Shown here: positions 30,017-38,514 of the stretch, one piece after another
Layout: each line of letters starts with the position of its first letter
Position numbering within the stretch: the first letter of the stretch is position 1
From: Pseudomonas helmanticensis
GTDB lineage: Bacteria; Pseudomonadota; Gammaproteobacteria; Pseudomonadales; Pseudomonadaceae
Direction: 5' to 3'
Assembly (NCBI RefSeq): GCF_900182985.1
Contig: NZ_FXUY01000002.1
Span: forward strand, 374,501-438,500
DNA length: 64,000 nt
Translations under genes and position numbers: made by a program
Notes under the pieces: generated by a model
Databases searched by the model: none
What the model was told of the DNA's origin: nothing
Seen by the model: the letters and a program-made list of their open reading frames with translations, nothing else

Positions 30017-30487
30017 ATGCCAATCGACCGTAAAGAGTGGGCCCAGCGGTTCCCCGAATTTCTTGTCGAGGCGGAAACGCTGCTGGCCAAGTCCGAAGAG
30101 TGCCTCAGCCACCTGCAATTGATCAGCAACGACAAAGATGCCATCGATTGCATGCTTACTACCCTCCTCAAGCTCGCGGGCAGAGCCCAGGCTTTGGCCC
30201 TGGAAGCTGTTTCCGAGTTTTCCCTGCACATTTACGGCTTGCTCAACCTCGCGCAGGATCATGTCGACCTGCACGAACAGGCGCTCGCGGCCTTGAAAGA
30301 CTGCTTCACGCTGATGGCCTGGCAGCTCGAACTGGTTGATCAGAACACCGGGCAATTGAGCCTGGATGACAGTGAACAGACCTCGTTGCTCGAGGCCTTC
30401 GCCTTCCAGGTCGGCCAGACTCGCTTTCAACCGGTACCCGCGTCACAGCCTTTGTCACTTATGTCCTATTCAGAGCGACAGGCCTGA
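30017..30487 (+). CDS. Unrecognised protein with a degenerate Hpt-like helical core
   Basis: I do not recognise this 156-residue protein as a named family. It is predicted to be almost all helical. Residues 47-76 (LTTLLKLAGRAQALALEAVS onward) align by eye with the histidine-phosphotransfer signature, but the position of the phosphorylated histidine is leucine. It could be a pseudo-Hpt that binds a receiver without taking phosphate, or an unrelated helical bundle. The ATG at 30017 follows GGAGATAAGC; longer in-frame starts reach into the control region. Neighbours are cheV (divergent) and a two-component pair downstream, which fits a signalling role. Confidence 0.6.
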   Translation: MPIDRKEWAQRFPEFLVEAETLLAKSEECLSHLQLISNDKDAIDCMLTTLLKLAGRAQALALEAVSEFSLHIYGLLNLAQDHVDLHEQALAALKDCFTLMAWQLELVDQNTGQLSLDDSEQTSLLEAFAFQVGQTRFQPVPASQPLSLMSYSERQA

Positions 30488-30940
30488 CCGAACGTGCATG
30501 TCGTAATTGAAATGTTCATACCTGCCAGCGACAAGACCCATTAAATAACCCACCTGATCAGAGCGGATATTTTCCAGCAGGCCTCAGGGTTTTCCTGTGT
30601 CCAGGCAACCCAACTTCGGACACGTAACGATATCTATCGAACTCGATAAACTGACTTTTTCCATTATGGAACTTACGTCCAACATGTCGTATTTCCTGAC
30701 TCATTGGACATATATGGCAAACGCGACCAACGGTATCTTAAGTGGTATTATGCCGACCGTTAGTTGCTTTCAATTTAATGGCACAGTGACTTCAGAGATC
30801 GACATCCAGCGAAGTTGACGGTCAATACCGCTCACTGAAGCCTGTTGAAATCAATAATATATTTGTCAGCATTTCCAGACAGAGACCCGTCAGCCTTCGG
30901 CAGGTCTACCCGCAGCGAACATCCATTGGCTCCATCCGTT
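30488..30940. other. AT-richer intergenic region before the sensor kinase
   Basis: This stretch of about 450 bases is clearly less GC-rich than its surroundings. An open frame at 30597-30818 has no usual codon pattern and no ribosome site, so I do not call a gene. It probably holds the promoter of the kinase-regulator pair. Confidence 0.5.
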
Positions 30941-31834
30941 ATGTACGCCAGCCTCAAGTCAATCTCTACATGGCCACCCTCCCGGGAAAATGCCCGCCGG
31001 TTCACCCTCATATTGTGTGTGCTCGCGGCACTGGGCAGTCTGCTGACCTATGGTTTTTCCCTGCCACTTTACTTCGGGTTGCTGTCGCTCAACATCGCGG
31101 CCACGGCTTGTGTATGGGTGCAATATCGGCTGTCGCGCAAATCGATAAAGTTTCAGCCGCAGGAACTCGCTGATCGCTTGCTCGAAGTCCAGGAAAACGA
31201 GCGCCATCGCCTCAGCCGCGAATTGCACGACGACATTGGCCAGTTGCTGACCGCCGCCAAACTGCAAAGCGAATGGCTCAAGCGGCGGCTGCCGGAAGAT
31301 TTGCAAGAGCACTGCACAACGCTTTGCGACACGCTGGAAGAAACCCTCAACAAGGTGCGCGATGTTTCGGCGATCCTTAACCCGCGCCAATTGACCAGCC
31401 TTGGCCTGGAGGCCAGCCTGCGCGCGCACCTGCTCAAGACACTGGCCAACACCCCGGTGCACTGGAGCCTCGATTGCCAGCAGCGCCTCAACGGTATTCC
31501 TGAAGAAATGGCGGTTGCCGCGTTTCGTATCGCGCAGGAAGCCGTGACCAATATCCTGCGTCACGCCCAGGCGAAAAATCTGCTGATACGCGTGCAGCGA
31601 CTGCCTCAGGGACTGACGCTGATGATCACCGATGATGGCCAGGGATTTGCGCCAGCCGCCAATCCGGGACGAGAAGGACAACGGGGCATGGCCGGGATGG
31701 CCGAACGTATCGAGCAATTGGGTGGCACGCTGAGCGTCACCAGTGAGCCTGGCAATGGCACTCGGATCGAAGCACTTTTCCCCTGGGCGCCCCGGGCACT
31801 CGAGCGGGCCAGTACGAATAAGGTTATGCGTTGA
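30941..31834 (+). CDS. NarL-system sensor histidine kinase (HisKA_3)
   Basis: The 297-residue product has two hydrophobic membrane segments near the N-terminus (LILCVLAALGSLLTYGFSLP and LYFGLLSLNIAATACVWVQY) with almost no periplasmic loop. A dimerisation/phosphoacceptor domain follows with RHRLSRELHDDIGQLLTAAK (His96), then a HATPase with AFRIAQEAVTNILRHAQAKN and GQRGMAGMAERIEQLGGTLS. It is of the NarX/DegS type and should phosphorylate the overlapping response regulator. The stimulus is unknown; the short sensor suggests membrane or intracellular sensing. ATG 30941 was chosen because the 32 residues upstream look non-conserved, but the start is not certain. Confidence 0.85.
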   Translation: MYASLKSISTWPPSRENARRFTLILCVLAALGSLLTYGFSLPLYFGLLSLNIAATACVWVQYRLSRKSIKFQPQELADRLLEVQENERHRLSRELHDDIGQLLTAAKLQSEWLKRRLPEDLQEHCTTLCDTLEETLNKVRDVSAILNPRQLTSLGLEASLRAHLLKTLANTPVHWSLDCQQRLNGIPEEMAVAAFRIAQEAVTNILRHAQAKNLLIRVQRLPQGLTLMITDDGQGFAPAANPGREGQRGMAGMAERIEQLGGTLSVTSEPGNGTRIEALFPWAPRALERASTNKVMR

Positions 31835-32490
31835 CTTGTAACTTACTTCTGGTGGATGACCACTCGCTGATCAGGGCCGGCGTTCGCGCTCTGGTATTGG
31901 ATATTCCCGGTTACGCAGTAATCGGCGAAGCCAATGACGGCTCGCAACTGCTCGAAATGGTCGAGCAGTTGCGTCCCGACATCGTGCTTCTGGATATTTC
32001 CATGAAGGAAACCGGCGGCCTCGAAGCCCTGCAACGGCTCAAACGCGTGCGCCCGCAAAGCAAAGTGCTGATTCTGTCGATGCACACCGACCCTGCGCTG
32101 ATCATGCAGGCGCTGGAGTCCGGCGCCCACGGTTATCTTCTGAAGGACACCACTGCCACCGAACTCGAACACGCGCTGGAAGCCTTGCGCAACGGCGAGC
32201 GTTATTTGAGTCCGGCGATCGCCCACACGGTGATCACCCAGGCGTTGACCCGGAATCAGAAGCAGCAACCGGAAGTGGCCGACTCGCATAATCTGACGGC
32301 GCGTCAGCTGGAAATTCTCCGGCTGATCGTGCGCGGCAAATCCACCCGGGAAATTGCCAACGGCCTCGGTCTGAGCATCAAGACTGTCGAGACCCACCGC
32401 TCGCAGATCATGAAACGCCTGCAAATCTACGATGTGGCGGGCCTGGTGCTGTTCGCCGTGCGCGAGCAGATCATCAGCCTTGATGATTGA
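31831..32490 (+). CDS. NarL/LuxR-family response regulator
   Basis: The 219-residue product has a receiver domain (NLLLVDDHSLIRAGVRALVL, acceptor Asp55 in IVLLDISMKETGG, and KVLILSMHTDPALIMQALES) and a C-terminal LuxR-type helix-turn-helix (LTARQLEILRLIVRGKSTRE, then IANGLGLSIKTVETHRSQIM). It starts with TTG at 31831, and its first codon overlaps the kinase stop by three bases, so the two proteins should be made together. The regulon is unknown; related regulators in Pseudomonas (AgmR/ErbR type) control alcohol oxidation, but no such genes are nearby. Confidence 0.88.
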   Translation: MTCNLLLVDDHSLIRAGVRALVLDIPGYAVIGEANDGSQLLEMVEQLRPDIVLLDISMKETGGLEALQRLKRVRPQSKVLILSMHTDPALIMQALESGAHGYLLKDTTATELEHALEALRNGERYLSPAIAHTVITQALTRNQKQQPEVADSHNLTARQLEILRLIVRGKSTREIANGLGLSIKTVETHRSQIMKRLQIYDVAGLVLFAVREQIISLDD

Positions 32491-33391
32491 CCGACGGTTT
32501 GCCGCCCAACAGCGGTGAACCCTTGGGCAAATGCACCCGCAACGCCGCCGGACGCGCTTCAAAGCGCATGCTGTCGCCCTCCAGCGGTTCGCCGTCAAGA
32601 TTGATATAAAGCCCCTCGGCCACCTTGATCTCGACCCACGGCAAGCGAGTGCGGACGAACATGTTGTCGATGCCGAAGCCGTCGCTCAGCAGGTTCTTCA
32701 ATGTCCCGACCAACTCCTGTGGCGCGGGCAGGATACTGATATCGAGCATCCCGTCATCGACCAACGCCTGCGGACACAGCACGTGCCCGCCACCGGCCTG
32801 GCGACCGTTACCGATGCCCAACGCCAGCAGGTCGCCACGCCAATGGAAATCCGGCCCTTGCAGCTCACCATGGGCGGCGTGCAGCTCACTGAATCGCGAC
32901 AATCCGGTGAACAGGTAGGCAGCGCCACCCAAGACCTTTTTCAGGTCTTCCGAGGTGTTGGCGGTGACCTGACTGCCGAAACCGCCCGTGGCCATATTAA
33001 GGAAGATCTGCCCGCCCACTTCGCCCAGATCGATAGCCGATGGCGGTGTATCAAGCAGTTCAAGCGCCTCGGCCGGCTCCAGCGGGATACCCGCCGCACG
33101 AGAAAAATCGTTGGCCGTGCCCAGCGGCAATAGCACAAGGCTGGCCTTATGGGGTTGTTGCGCAAGGGCTTCGGCGATGTCGCGCAAGGTGCCATCACCG
33201 CCGCCGGCAATAATTTGCGTGTACCCCGCCTCCAGCGCCTCCGTCACCAGACGTTGCGCATCGCCGGCTTCCCAGGTCAGTCGAACCGCCAGCTCCCAGC
33301 CTTTCTCGCGCTTGGCCTCGACGGCGGCACGTACCGACTCGTTGAGTGCCTGCTTGCCATGCAGAATCAATAGCGCCCTTCGCTCACTCAT
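32474..33391 (-). CDS. yegS: Lipid kinase YegS
   Basis: The 305-residue product is a bacterial diacylglycerol-kinase-type enzyme. The nucleotide-binding signature GGGDGTLRDIAEAL lies near residue 65 and LLPLGTANDFSRAAGIPLEP follows. The length equals that of E. coli YegS (299 residues), which phosphorylates phosphatidylglycerol in vitro. The ATG at 33391 gives MSERRALLILHGKQ, the usual family start. Its 3' end overlaps the response-regulator end by 17 bases in a convergent arrangement. Confidence 0.92.
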   Translation of the reverse strand: MSERRALLILHGKQALNESVRAAVEAKREKGWELAVRLTWEAGDAQRLVTEALEAGYTQIIAGGGDGTLRDIAEALAQQPHKASLVLLPLGTANDFSRAAGIPLEPAEALELLDTPPSAIDLGEVGGQIFLNMATGGFGSQVTANTSEDLKKVLGGAAYLFTGLSRFSELHAAHGELQGPDFHWRGDLLALGIGNGRQAGGGHVLCPQALVDDGMLDISILPAPQELVGTLKNLLSDGFGIDNMFVRTRLPWVEIKVAEGLYINLDGEPLEGDSMRFEARPAALRVHLPKGSPLLGGKPSVNHQG

Positions 33392-33822
33392 AACAGTCAC
33401 TCCGACAATGGTTGGGTCATGAGATATCCGACCCTCGAAGCGCACAAAAAAGTCGCTGGAATCGCAATTAATTCAAGCGTCTGGCCGTGGCGTCCTACAG
33501 GGTGGTATTTATTCTTACAAAAAATGCGGAAACGGCTTAATTGACCAGGCTTTGTGTCTAGTCCACCGTGTGTCGGCGCTATCAATCTGCAACCCAACAA
33601 TACACAAGGATGTGCATGTAATGAGTGGATACACCTTCACGACTATCGACAATCAATCGGGCGACATCCGTTGCCAACGTCAACTCGAAGCAGAAGGCGG
33701 ATGCGCTCATGCAAAGCGTTGATGCCAGAAAACCAGTGAGTCAGACCGTACCCGTCAGTGACTGTCACCTGCTGCATAAAACCGATACCAAAGACCGCGC
33801 CAAAACCACTGGAGACTTCGCT
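33392..33822. other. Intergenic region, with a possible 33-residue frame
   Basis: No confident gene was found. A 33-codon frame (33621-33722) starts with ATG after AGGA but matches nothing I know. The reading frame of the next gene is also open upstream to 33625, so an N-terminally longer form of that protein cannot be excluded. Confidence 0.4.
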
Positions 33823-34014
33823 ATGGAACCTCGATTTGCCGAGCTTGAAACCCATCTCAAGTACATTCGACGCGACATGGACGAAGTCAGAGGTGACGTC
33901 AAATCGATCAAGCATCGTCTTGCCTATGCGGCAGGGGCAACCGCAGTGGTATTGGGTCTGCTGGGCTGGGTGGCCAACAGCCGTTTTGATCAGTTGGTGA
34001 CGCTCGTGGGCTGA
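33823..34014 (+). CDS. Small membrane-anchored coiled-coil protein
   Basis: The 63-residue product has an N-terminal amphipathic helix (RFAELETHLKYIRRDMDEVR, then GDVKSIKHRL) and one C-terminal membrane segment (AYAAGATAVVLGLLGWVANS). Such short proteins occur widely in Pseudomonas, often as phage-hemolysin-like XhlA or DUF1640 relatives. The function is unknown. The ATG at 33823 has GGAGACTTCGCT upstream; an in-frame GTG at 33625 would give 129 residues. There is no operon partner on the same strand. Confidence 0.65.
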   Translation: MEPRFAELETHLKYIRRDMDEVRGDVKSIKHRLAYAAGATAVVLGLLGWVANSRFDQLVTLVG

Positions 34015-34031
34015 ATGTCCGGAGTGCTGGC

Positions 34032-34051
34032 GCCGGTTGTTTGCAACCGGC
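34032..34051. terminator. GC hairpin, possible terminator
   Basis: GCCGGTTGTTTGCAACCGGC forms a perfect stem between convergent genes, but no T run follows, so rho-independent activity is doubtful. Confidence 0.4.
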
Positions 34052-34073
34052 ACGGCACTCACGGCAGCGAGTT

Positions 34074-35300
34074 TCAACCGAGAAGATCGCTCATCGGGAT
34101 GAAACCCACCTCATCACCGGCCACCAGCGTTCTTCCTTCCAGCACCTCGACAAGACCATCGGCCCAGGCAGCACTGCGCAGGACACCGGAGCTTTGATTG
34201 CGGTAAATGATTGCCCGCCCCTGCTCAAGACGACCGCGCAAATATTCCCGCCGGTTGCCTGCTTGTGGCCAGTCGAAGCCCGCAGGCACCTTGAACTTCA
34301 GCGGTTCGAGATCCTTCACACCTTGCCGGCGCAACAGATAAGGGCGAGTCAGCAAGGCGAACGTCACCAGCGTCGACGCCGGGTTCCCTGGCAAACCGAT
34401 CACTGGCACATTGCGAAAATGGCCGACGGTCAATGGTTTGCCGGGCTTGATCGCAAGCTTCCATAACGCCAGCTCACCCTCCTCCCGCAACGCGATGCCA
34501 AGAAAGTCGGCCTCGCCGACCGACACGCCGCCGGTGGAAAGAATCAAGTCAACGTCCTGCAGTTCGCCCAGGCGGGTTCGGGTGGTGGCCAGATCATCCG
34601 GAAGAATACCGGCATCGATCACCTCACACCCAAGCCGCTGCAACCAACTGCACAGCACCACGCGATTGCTGTTGTAGATCTGCCCCGGGCCTAACGCCTG
34701 CCCCGGTTCGACCAGTTCATCCCCGGTCGACAGCACCGCCACACGGACCTTGCGCACGACATTGAGCCCGGCACAACCCAACGATGCAGACAAGCCCTGC
34801 TCGATCGGGCCGAGCCGGGTTCCAGCCTCAAGGATCAATTCACCGACCGTGGTCTCCTGACCTTGCGGACGGATGTTCTGTCCTGCGGCCATCGTCTCGA
34901 TGAAACGTACCCGGCCATCGGCCTGGACCTCGGCGTTTTCTTGCATCTCGACGCAATCTGCACCCGCTGGAACCGGCGCACCGGTAAAAATCCGCGCGCA
35001 GGTTCCCCGCTGCAAAGGCTCGGGCGCCTGACCGGCAAAAACCTTCTGGCTGACCGGCAGCGGTGCGCCCGTCCAGTCGGCCAGATTCAGGGCATAGCCA
35101 TCCATGGCGCTGTTCGGCCACGGTGGCAGATCAAGGGTCGAAATCAGATCCTCGGCCAGCACCCGTCCCTGAACCTCGGCCAGCGGCAAGTATTCACGCT
35201 CGCTGATGGGCGAGGCCGCGGCCAGTTCCAGCAAGCGCGCCAACGCCGCCTCGACGGGCATCAGGCTAGCGGTCTTGCCCGGCTTACCCACGGGATTCAC
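34074..35300 (-). CDS. moeA: Molybdopterin molybdenumtransferase MoeA
   Basis: The 408-residue product has the MoeA signature segments: N-terminal SEREYLPLAEVQGRVLAEDL and LPPWPNSAMDGYALNLADW, the MoCF-type domain with LSTGDELVEPGQALGPGQIY and LILSTGGVSVGEADFLGIAL, and the late VIGLPGNPASTLVTFALL. MoeA inserts molybdate into adenylated molybdopterin. The length matches E. coli MoeA (411). Its start overlaps the moaB end by 17 bases, so the two form an operon, with mobA divergent from it. Confidence 0.95.
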   Translation of the reverse strand: MNPVGKPGKTASLMPVEAALARLLELAAASPISEREYLPLAEVQGRVLAEDLISTLDLPPWPNSAMDGYALNLADWTGAPLPVSQKVFAGQAPEPLQRGTCARIFTGAPVPAGADCVEMQENAEVQADGRVRFIETMAAGQNIRPQGQETTVGELILEAGTRLGPIEQGLSASLGCAGLNVVRKVRVAVLSTGDELVEPGQALGPGQIYNSNRVVLCSWLQRLGCEVIDAGILPDDLATTRTRLGELQDVDLILSTGGVSVGEADFLGIALREEGELALWKLAIKPGKPLTVGHFRNVPVIGLPGNPASTLVTFALLTRPYLLRRQGVKDLEPLKFKVPAGFDWPQAGNRREYLRGRLEQGRAIIYRNQSSGVLRSAAWADGLVEVLEGRTLVAGDEVGFIPMSDLLG

Positions 35301-35823
35301 AAGGCGCCGCCTGTTTCAGATGCGTAACGAAATTGCACGGGCGGTGTCGAGCATCGAGCTGTTCGCCAAGAATGCCGTCCCAACCTGTACGCACCGCGTT
35401 GGTCGAGCCCGGCAAGCAGCAAACCAGCGTACCGTTGGCCAGCCCCGCGAGTGCGCGCGATTGCACGGTAGAGGTGCCGATGTCGGCTACCGAAATCTGC
35501 CGGAACAGTTCGCCGAAACCATCCACTTGCTTGTCGAGCAGGCACGCTACCGCTTCCGGCGTGCTGTCGCGACCAGTGAAACCGGTGCCGCCAGTGATCA
35601 GCACCACTTGCACGACATCGTCGGCAATCCAGTTGGCGACTTGCGCACGAATTTTGTAGAGATCATCTTTGAGCAAGACCCGCTCCGCCAGAAGGTGACC
35701 AGCCGCCGTCAAGCGGTCGACGAAGACCTGGCCTGAGGTGTCGGTTTCCAGGGTACGGGTATCACTGACAGTCAGTACCGCTATATTGAGCGGCACGAAA
35801 GGTACATCAGCCTTGGCTTTCAT
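35284..35823 (-). CDS. moaB: Molybdenum cofactor biosynthesis protein MoaB
   Basis: This 179-residue protein is a single MoCF_biosynth domain. Segments are FVPLNIAVLTVSDTRTLETD at the N-terminus, the substrate-binding VVLITGGTGFTGRDSTPEAV, and VCCLPGSTNAVRTGWDGILG near the C-terminus. MoaB/Mog proteins adenylate molybdopterin before MoeA acts. The ATG is at 35823 and the C-terminal coding part overlaps moeA. Upstream lies an 81-base gap to divergent mobA. Confidence 0.94.
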   Translation of the reverse strand: MKAKADVPFVPLNIAVLTVSDTRTLETDTSGQVFVDRLTAAGHLLAERVLLKDDLYKIRAQVANWIADDVVQVVLITGGTGFTGRDSTPEAVACLLDKQVDGFGELFRQISVADIGTSTVQSRALAGLANGTLVCCLPGSTNAVRTGWDGILGEQLDARHRPCNFVTHLKQAAPCESRG

Positions 35824-35904
35824 AGGCTCGTCCAGTTGTAGGAGAAACAGCCCGGTGTTATATCACAGCGCCCCATTTTTTCGCCGCCCCCGTGGAGAGC
35901 TGCC

Positions 35905-36507
35905 ATGCCCCTGAATACGCAATTGCCACCCTGCTCCATTCTGCTCCTGGCAGGCGGACGCGGCCAACGCATGGGCGGCCAGGACAAAGGACTGGTGGAG
36001 TGGCTGGGCGAACCGTTGATTGCCCATCTGCACCGCCAGGTGCGGGCGCTGACTGATGACCTGATCATCTCGTGCAACCGCAATCGTGAGCGTTATGCAC
36101 CGTTTGCCGATCAGTTGGTCACAGATGACGAAGGCGGATTTCCCGGGCCGTTGGCCGGTATCCTTGCGGGCCTGAACGCCGCCCGCCACTCGCACCTGCT
36201 GGTGTTGCCATGCGATGTTCCGCGCATTGACGCAGCGCTGCTGCAAAGCATGCGCGAGACCGCCAGGCAGAATCCTGAAAAACCTTTAATGTTGCGCCAT
36301 GACGAACATTGGGAACCGTTGCTGTGTGTGATTCCGGTCGCCCTTTTGCCTGCATTCGAAGAGGCCTGGAACAGCGGTGAGCGCAGTCCTGGCCGGGTCA
36401 TGCGCAACCTCGGCGCCTGTGCACTGGAATGTCCTGACAATGACCCGCGACTGGCCAACCTCAATACCCCCGAACTGTTAAATTCGCACAACACTGTGTC
36501 AGACTGA
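35905..36507 (+). CDS. mobA: Molybdenum cofactor guanylyltransferase MobA
   Basis: The 200-residue product has the nucleotidyltransferase start [20 protein letters not shown], the middle [20 protein letters not shown], and [20 protein letters not shown] with the metal-binding aspartate. MobA joins GMP to molybdenum cofactor to make the bis-MGD form used by DMSO-reductase-type enzymes. It is close in length to E. coli MobA (194). It is divergent from moaB-moeA, forming a compact three-gene cofactor cluster. A MobB partner is not present here. Confidence 0.94.
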   Translation: MPLNTQLPPCSILLLAGGRGQRMGGQDKGLVEWLGEPLIAHLHRQVRALTDDLIISCNRNRERYAPFADQLVTDDEGGFPGPLAGILAGLNAARHSHLLVLPCDVPRIDAALLQSMRETARQNPEKPLMLRHDEHWEPLLCVIPVALLPAFEEAWNSGERSPGRVMRNLGACALECPDNDPRLANLNTPELLNSHNTVSD

Positions 36508-36585
36508 CAGCACTCAAGGAACTCTCACGCCTTGTATACGTCTCAAGCTCAGTAACCAAAAGAATTCCCATTCGGAGACACACCC

Positions 36586-36807
36586 ATGACTCAACGGACC
36601 CTCGCCACTTTCATGCTCGCACTGGGCCTGGCTACCCTCGCTGGTTGCTCGTCGCCTACAGTGATCACCTTGAATGACGGTCGCGAAATCCAGGCCGTCG
36701 ACACCCCGAAATACGATGACGATTCGGGCTTCTACGAGTTCAAACAGCTGGACGGCAAAGAAACCCGCATCAACAAGGATCAGGTTCGTACCGTTAAAGA
36801 GCTGTAA
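36586..36807 (+). CDS. YgdI/YgdR-family (DUF903) lipoprotein
   Basis: The 73-residue product begins with a lipoprotein signal peptide; the lipobox LAGC puts the lipidated cysteine at position 24. The short mature domain (TVITLNDGREIQAVDTPKYD, then FYEFKQLDGKETRINKDQVR) is the SH3-like DUF903 fold of YgdI/YgdR. The function is unknown. The residue after the cysteine is serine, which suggests outer-membrane sorting. It has a good ribosome site (GGAGA) and a strong terminator at 36831, so it is a single-gene unit. Confidence 0.9.
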   Translation: MTQRTLATFMLALGLATLAGCSSPTVITLNDGREIQAVDTPKYDDDSGFYEFKQLDGKETRINKDQVRTVKEL

Positions 36808-36830
36808 GCTCTGGGTCGACACCGGATACA

Positions 36831-36859
36831 GAAAAGCCCGCATTATTGCGGGCTTTTTC
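36831..36859 (+). terminator. Rho-independent terminator of the lipoprotein gene
   Basis: AAAAGCCCGCATTATTGCGG continues into GCTTTTTC: an eight-base GC stem, a short loop and a T run. It may act in both directions because the next gene is convergent. Confidence 0.9.
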
Positions 36860-36884
36860 ATGGGCGCTGGAAAGTGGACTCACC

Positions 36885-37775
36885 TCACCACTGCAAAGTG
36901 ATCCGGCTCTCGAATTGCCGTTCTTCACCCGTCACCGGATCGATAAATCGCAGCCCCTGCGCCAGAAGCTTGAGCGGATTGGCGTAGTCATCCTCGACGT
37001 CTTTCAGCACATCCGGATAAAACGGATCGTTGCAGATGCTCGCGCCAAGGGCGGTCATGTGCACACGCAGTTGATGCTTCTTGCCGGTCACCGGGAACAG
37101 CCCATAACGCCAGAGTTCACCGTTTTTTTCACGGACTTCCACCGCTGTTTCGGTATTACTGACACCCGGCCCTTCCTGCATGCGAAAGAACGGCTGGCCA
37201 TCGACCAGGCGGCTTTTGTGGATCAGTGGAAAATCAAGATCGGGCAAGGCCGGGGCAATCGCCTCGTAACGCTTGTCGATCTGCCGTGTCGGGAACAGCG
37301 ACTGGTAGGCCGAGCGGGTTTGCGGATTGGCCGAGAAAATCACCAGCCCCGCCGTGTGCCGATCGATCCGGTGCAGCGGCACCAGATGGGGGTTGTCCAA
37401 CCGCCGAATCAAGCGCCGCAGCAGGGTTTGCTCGACATACTCGCCGGCGGGTGTCACCGGCAGAAAATGCGGCTTGTCGGCCACCACCAGATGTTCATCG
37501 GCATAGAGAATTGACTCGACCACCGGAATCGGTTTTTCGTCCGGCACTTCGCGGAAGTAGTGAATCCGCAGACCTTCCTTGTACGGCAGATCCAGCGTGA
37601 TCGGCTGGCCCTGACCATCGAGTACCCGACCGCGGGCAATCCGGTCCAGCCATTGCTCGCGACCAATCGCACTGAAATGCTCGCACAGGCAATCGAGCAC
37701 GGTCAGCCAGGAACCGGGCGGCAGGTACAGCGTGCTGGCCTGATTCTGAGCAGCAGAGAAAGTAGAGGTGGACAT
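36885..37775 (-). CDS. RluA-family RNA pseudouridine synthase
   Basis: The 296-residue product contains the RluA catalytic signature PLHRIDRHTAGLVIFSA with the nucleophile aspartate, followed by QIDKRYEAIAPALP and the late KKHQLRVHMTALGASICNDP. The N-terminus (SWLTVLDCLCEHFSAIGREQ) is an S4-like RNA-binding segment. Members isomerise uridine in rRNA or tRNA; the exact target base is not readable from sequence. The start ATG at 37775 is chosen over an upstream ATG because the first eleven residues look non-conserved. It is convergent with the preceding lipoprotein gene. Confidence 0.88.
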   Translation of the reverse strand: MSTSTFSAAQNQASTLYLPPGSWLTVLDCLCEHFSAIGREQWLDRIARGRVLDGQGQPITLDLPYKEGLRIHYFREVPDEKPIPVVESILYADEHLVVADKPHFLPVTPAGEYVEQTLLRRLIRRLDNPHLVPLHRIDRHTAGLVIFSANPQTRSAYQSLFPTRQIDKRYEAIAPALPDLDFPLIHKSRLVDGQPFFRMQEGPGVSNTETAVEVREKNGELWRYGLFPVTGKKHQLRVHMTALGASICNDPFYPDVLKDVEDDYANPLKLLAQGLRFIDPVTGEERQFESRITLQW

Positions 37776-37846
37776 ACGCGAATTCGAATCCTCAAGACAG
37801 GCCGGCATTATCCAACACCGACGGAAACGAACCTAGCGCAGAATCC

Positions 37847-38164
37847 TCAGGCGGGAATCGATTTGAGCGCCGCGGCCTCGGTGAACTCCTTTAGCCAGCG
37901 CAGCACATCGACGGCCTCCCAGCGTCCCGGGTCATACAAGGCGTACAGCAAACCCTGATAGCCGACCACATCGAGTTGCCGGTGGTAACCGGCACGCTGG
38001 AACAAGGCTTCGATCTCGGCAAAACAGGTGTTGAAATGCAGTTTGTTGAACGGCGTCTTGCCTTCCGTGACCAGCCCGTCCAGGCGCAATTCGAGGACGG
38101 CCTCGCGCACCACGTCAACCGACATCCGGTTCACGCTGTTCTTCAACTGTTCGACATTGACCAC
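37847..38164 (-). CDS. Small SOS-controlled protein of unknown function
   Basis: This 105-residue protein starts with GTG at 38164 after GAGGG. I do not recognise a domain. Its N-terminus (VEQLKNSVNRMSVDVVREAV) looks helical and the middle (GYHRQLDVVGYQGLLYALYD) is partly hydrophobic; there is no signal peptide. A perfect-form LexA box sits 24 bases upstream of the start codon, over the place where its promoter must be, so it is almost certainly induced by DNA damage. It may be one of the small hypothetical LexA-regulon members reported in Pseudomonas, but I cannot match it without a search. Confidence 0.8.
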   Translation of the reverse strand: MVNVEQLKNSVNRMSVDVVREAVLELRLDGLVTEGKTPFNKLHFNTCFAEIEALFQRAGYHRQLDVVGYQGLLYALYDPGRWEAVDVLRWLKEFTEAAALKSIPA

Positions 38165-38187
38165 GGTTCATCCCTCTGACGCAATTA

Positions 38188-38203
38188 CTGTATGAACATA
38201 CAG
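38188..38203. promoter_or_regulatory. LexA-binding site (SOS box)
   Basis: CTGTATGAACATACAG keeps both conserved half-sites (CTGTAT / ATACAG) of the gamma-proteobacterial LexA box with correct spacing. It lies immediately before the gene at 37847-38164. Confidence 0.88.
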
Positions 38204-38277
38204 TAACTGAATAAACCGCAAAGTGCCAAGGGATGGATGCGCGGTGACGACCAGCGGGGGCACGTTGCGAAAATCGC

Positions 38278-38514
38278 TCAGCGCAGGAACGCCACGACTT
38301 GATCGGCGCTGAACGGCCAGTCCAGTTCCGCACCGGTATCGACCCGACGCAGTACCGGGATGCGCAGGCTGTAAGCCTCGAACCAGCGCTCGTCTTCAGC
38401 GATGTCTACCAGCTCGACCAGCAGACCATGCTCGACAAAAGGCATCAGCTCGGCTTCAGCCACTTCACAGAGATGGCACCCCAGGGTGCCGAACAGCTGA
38501 CATTCAGGAGGCAT
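38278..38514 (-). CDS. Glutaredoxin-family protein (DUF836)
   Basis: The 78-residue product is a minimal thioredoxin fold with the redox motif CHLC in FGTLGCHLCEVAEAELMPFV, and a cis-proline in SLRIPVLRR. Such DUF836 proteins resemble the C-terminal part of glutaredoxins; redox partner and substrate are unknown. It ends 74 bases upstream of the LexA box, so read-through into the SOS gene is possible. Confidence 0.87.
   Translation of the reverse strand: MPPECQLFGTLGCHLCEVAEAELMPFVEHGLLVELVDIAEDERWFEAYSLRIPVLRRVDTGAELDWPFSADQVVAFLR

Noticed and set aside
30597..30818. 73-codon frame in the gap before the sensor kinase
   Set aside because: AT-rich, with no ribosome site, no codon bias and no recognisable domain; treated as non-coding.
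32474..32490. Overlap of the response regulator end with the yegS end as a possible frameshift
   Set aside because: Both proteins have complete family lengths and clean C-termini; it is a normal convergent overlap.
33621..33722. 33-codon frame with AGGA upstream
   Set aside because: Too short to judge, matches nothing known, and overlaps a possible longer form of the next gene; mentioned only in the region entry.
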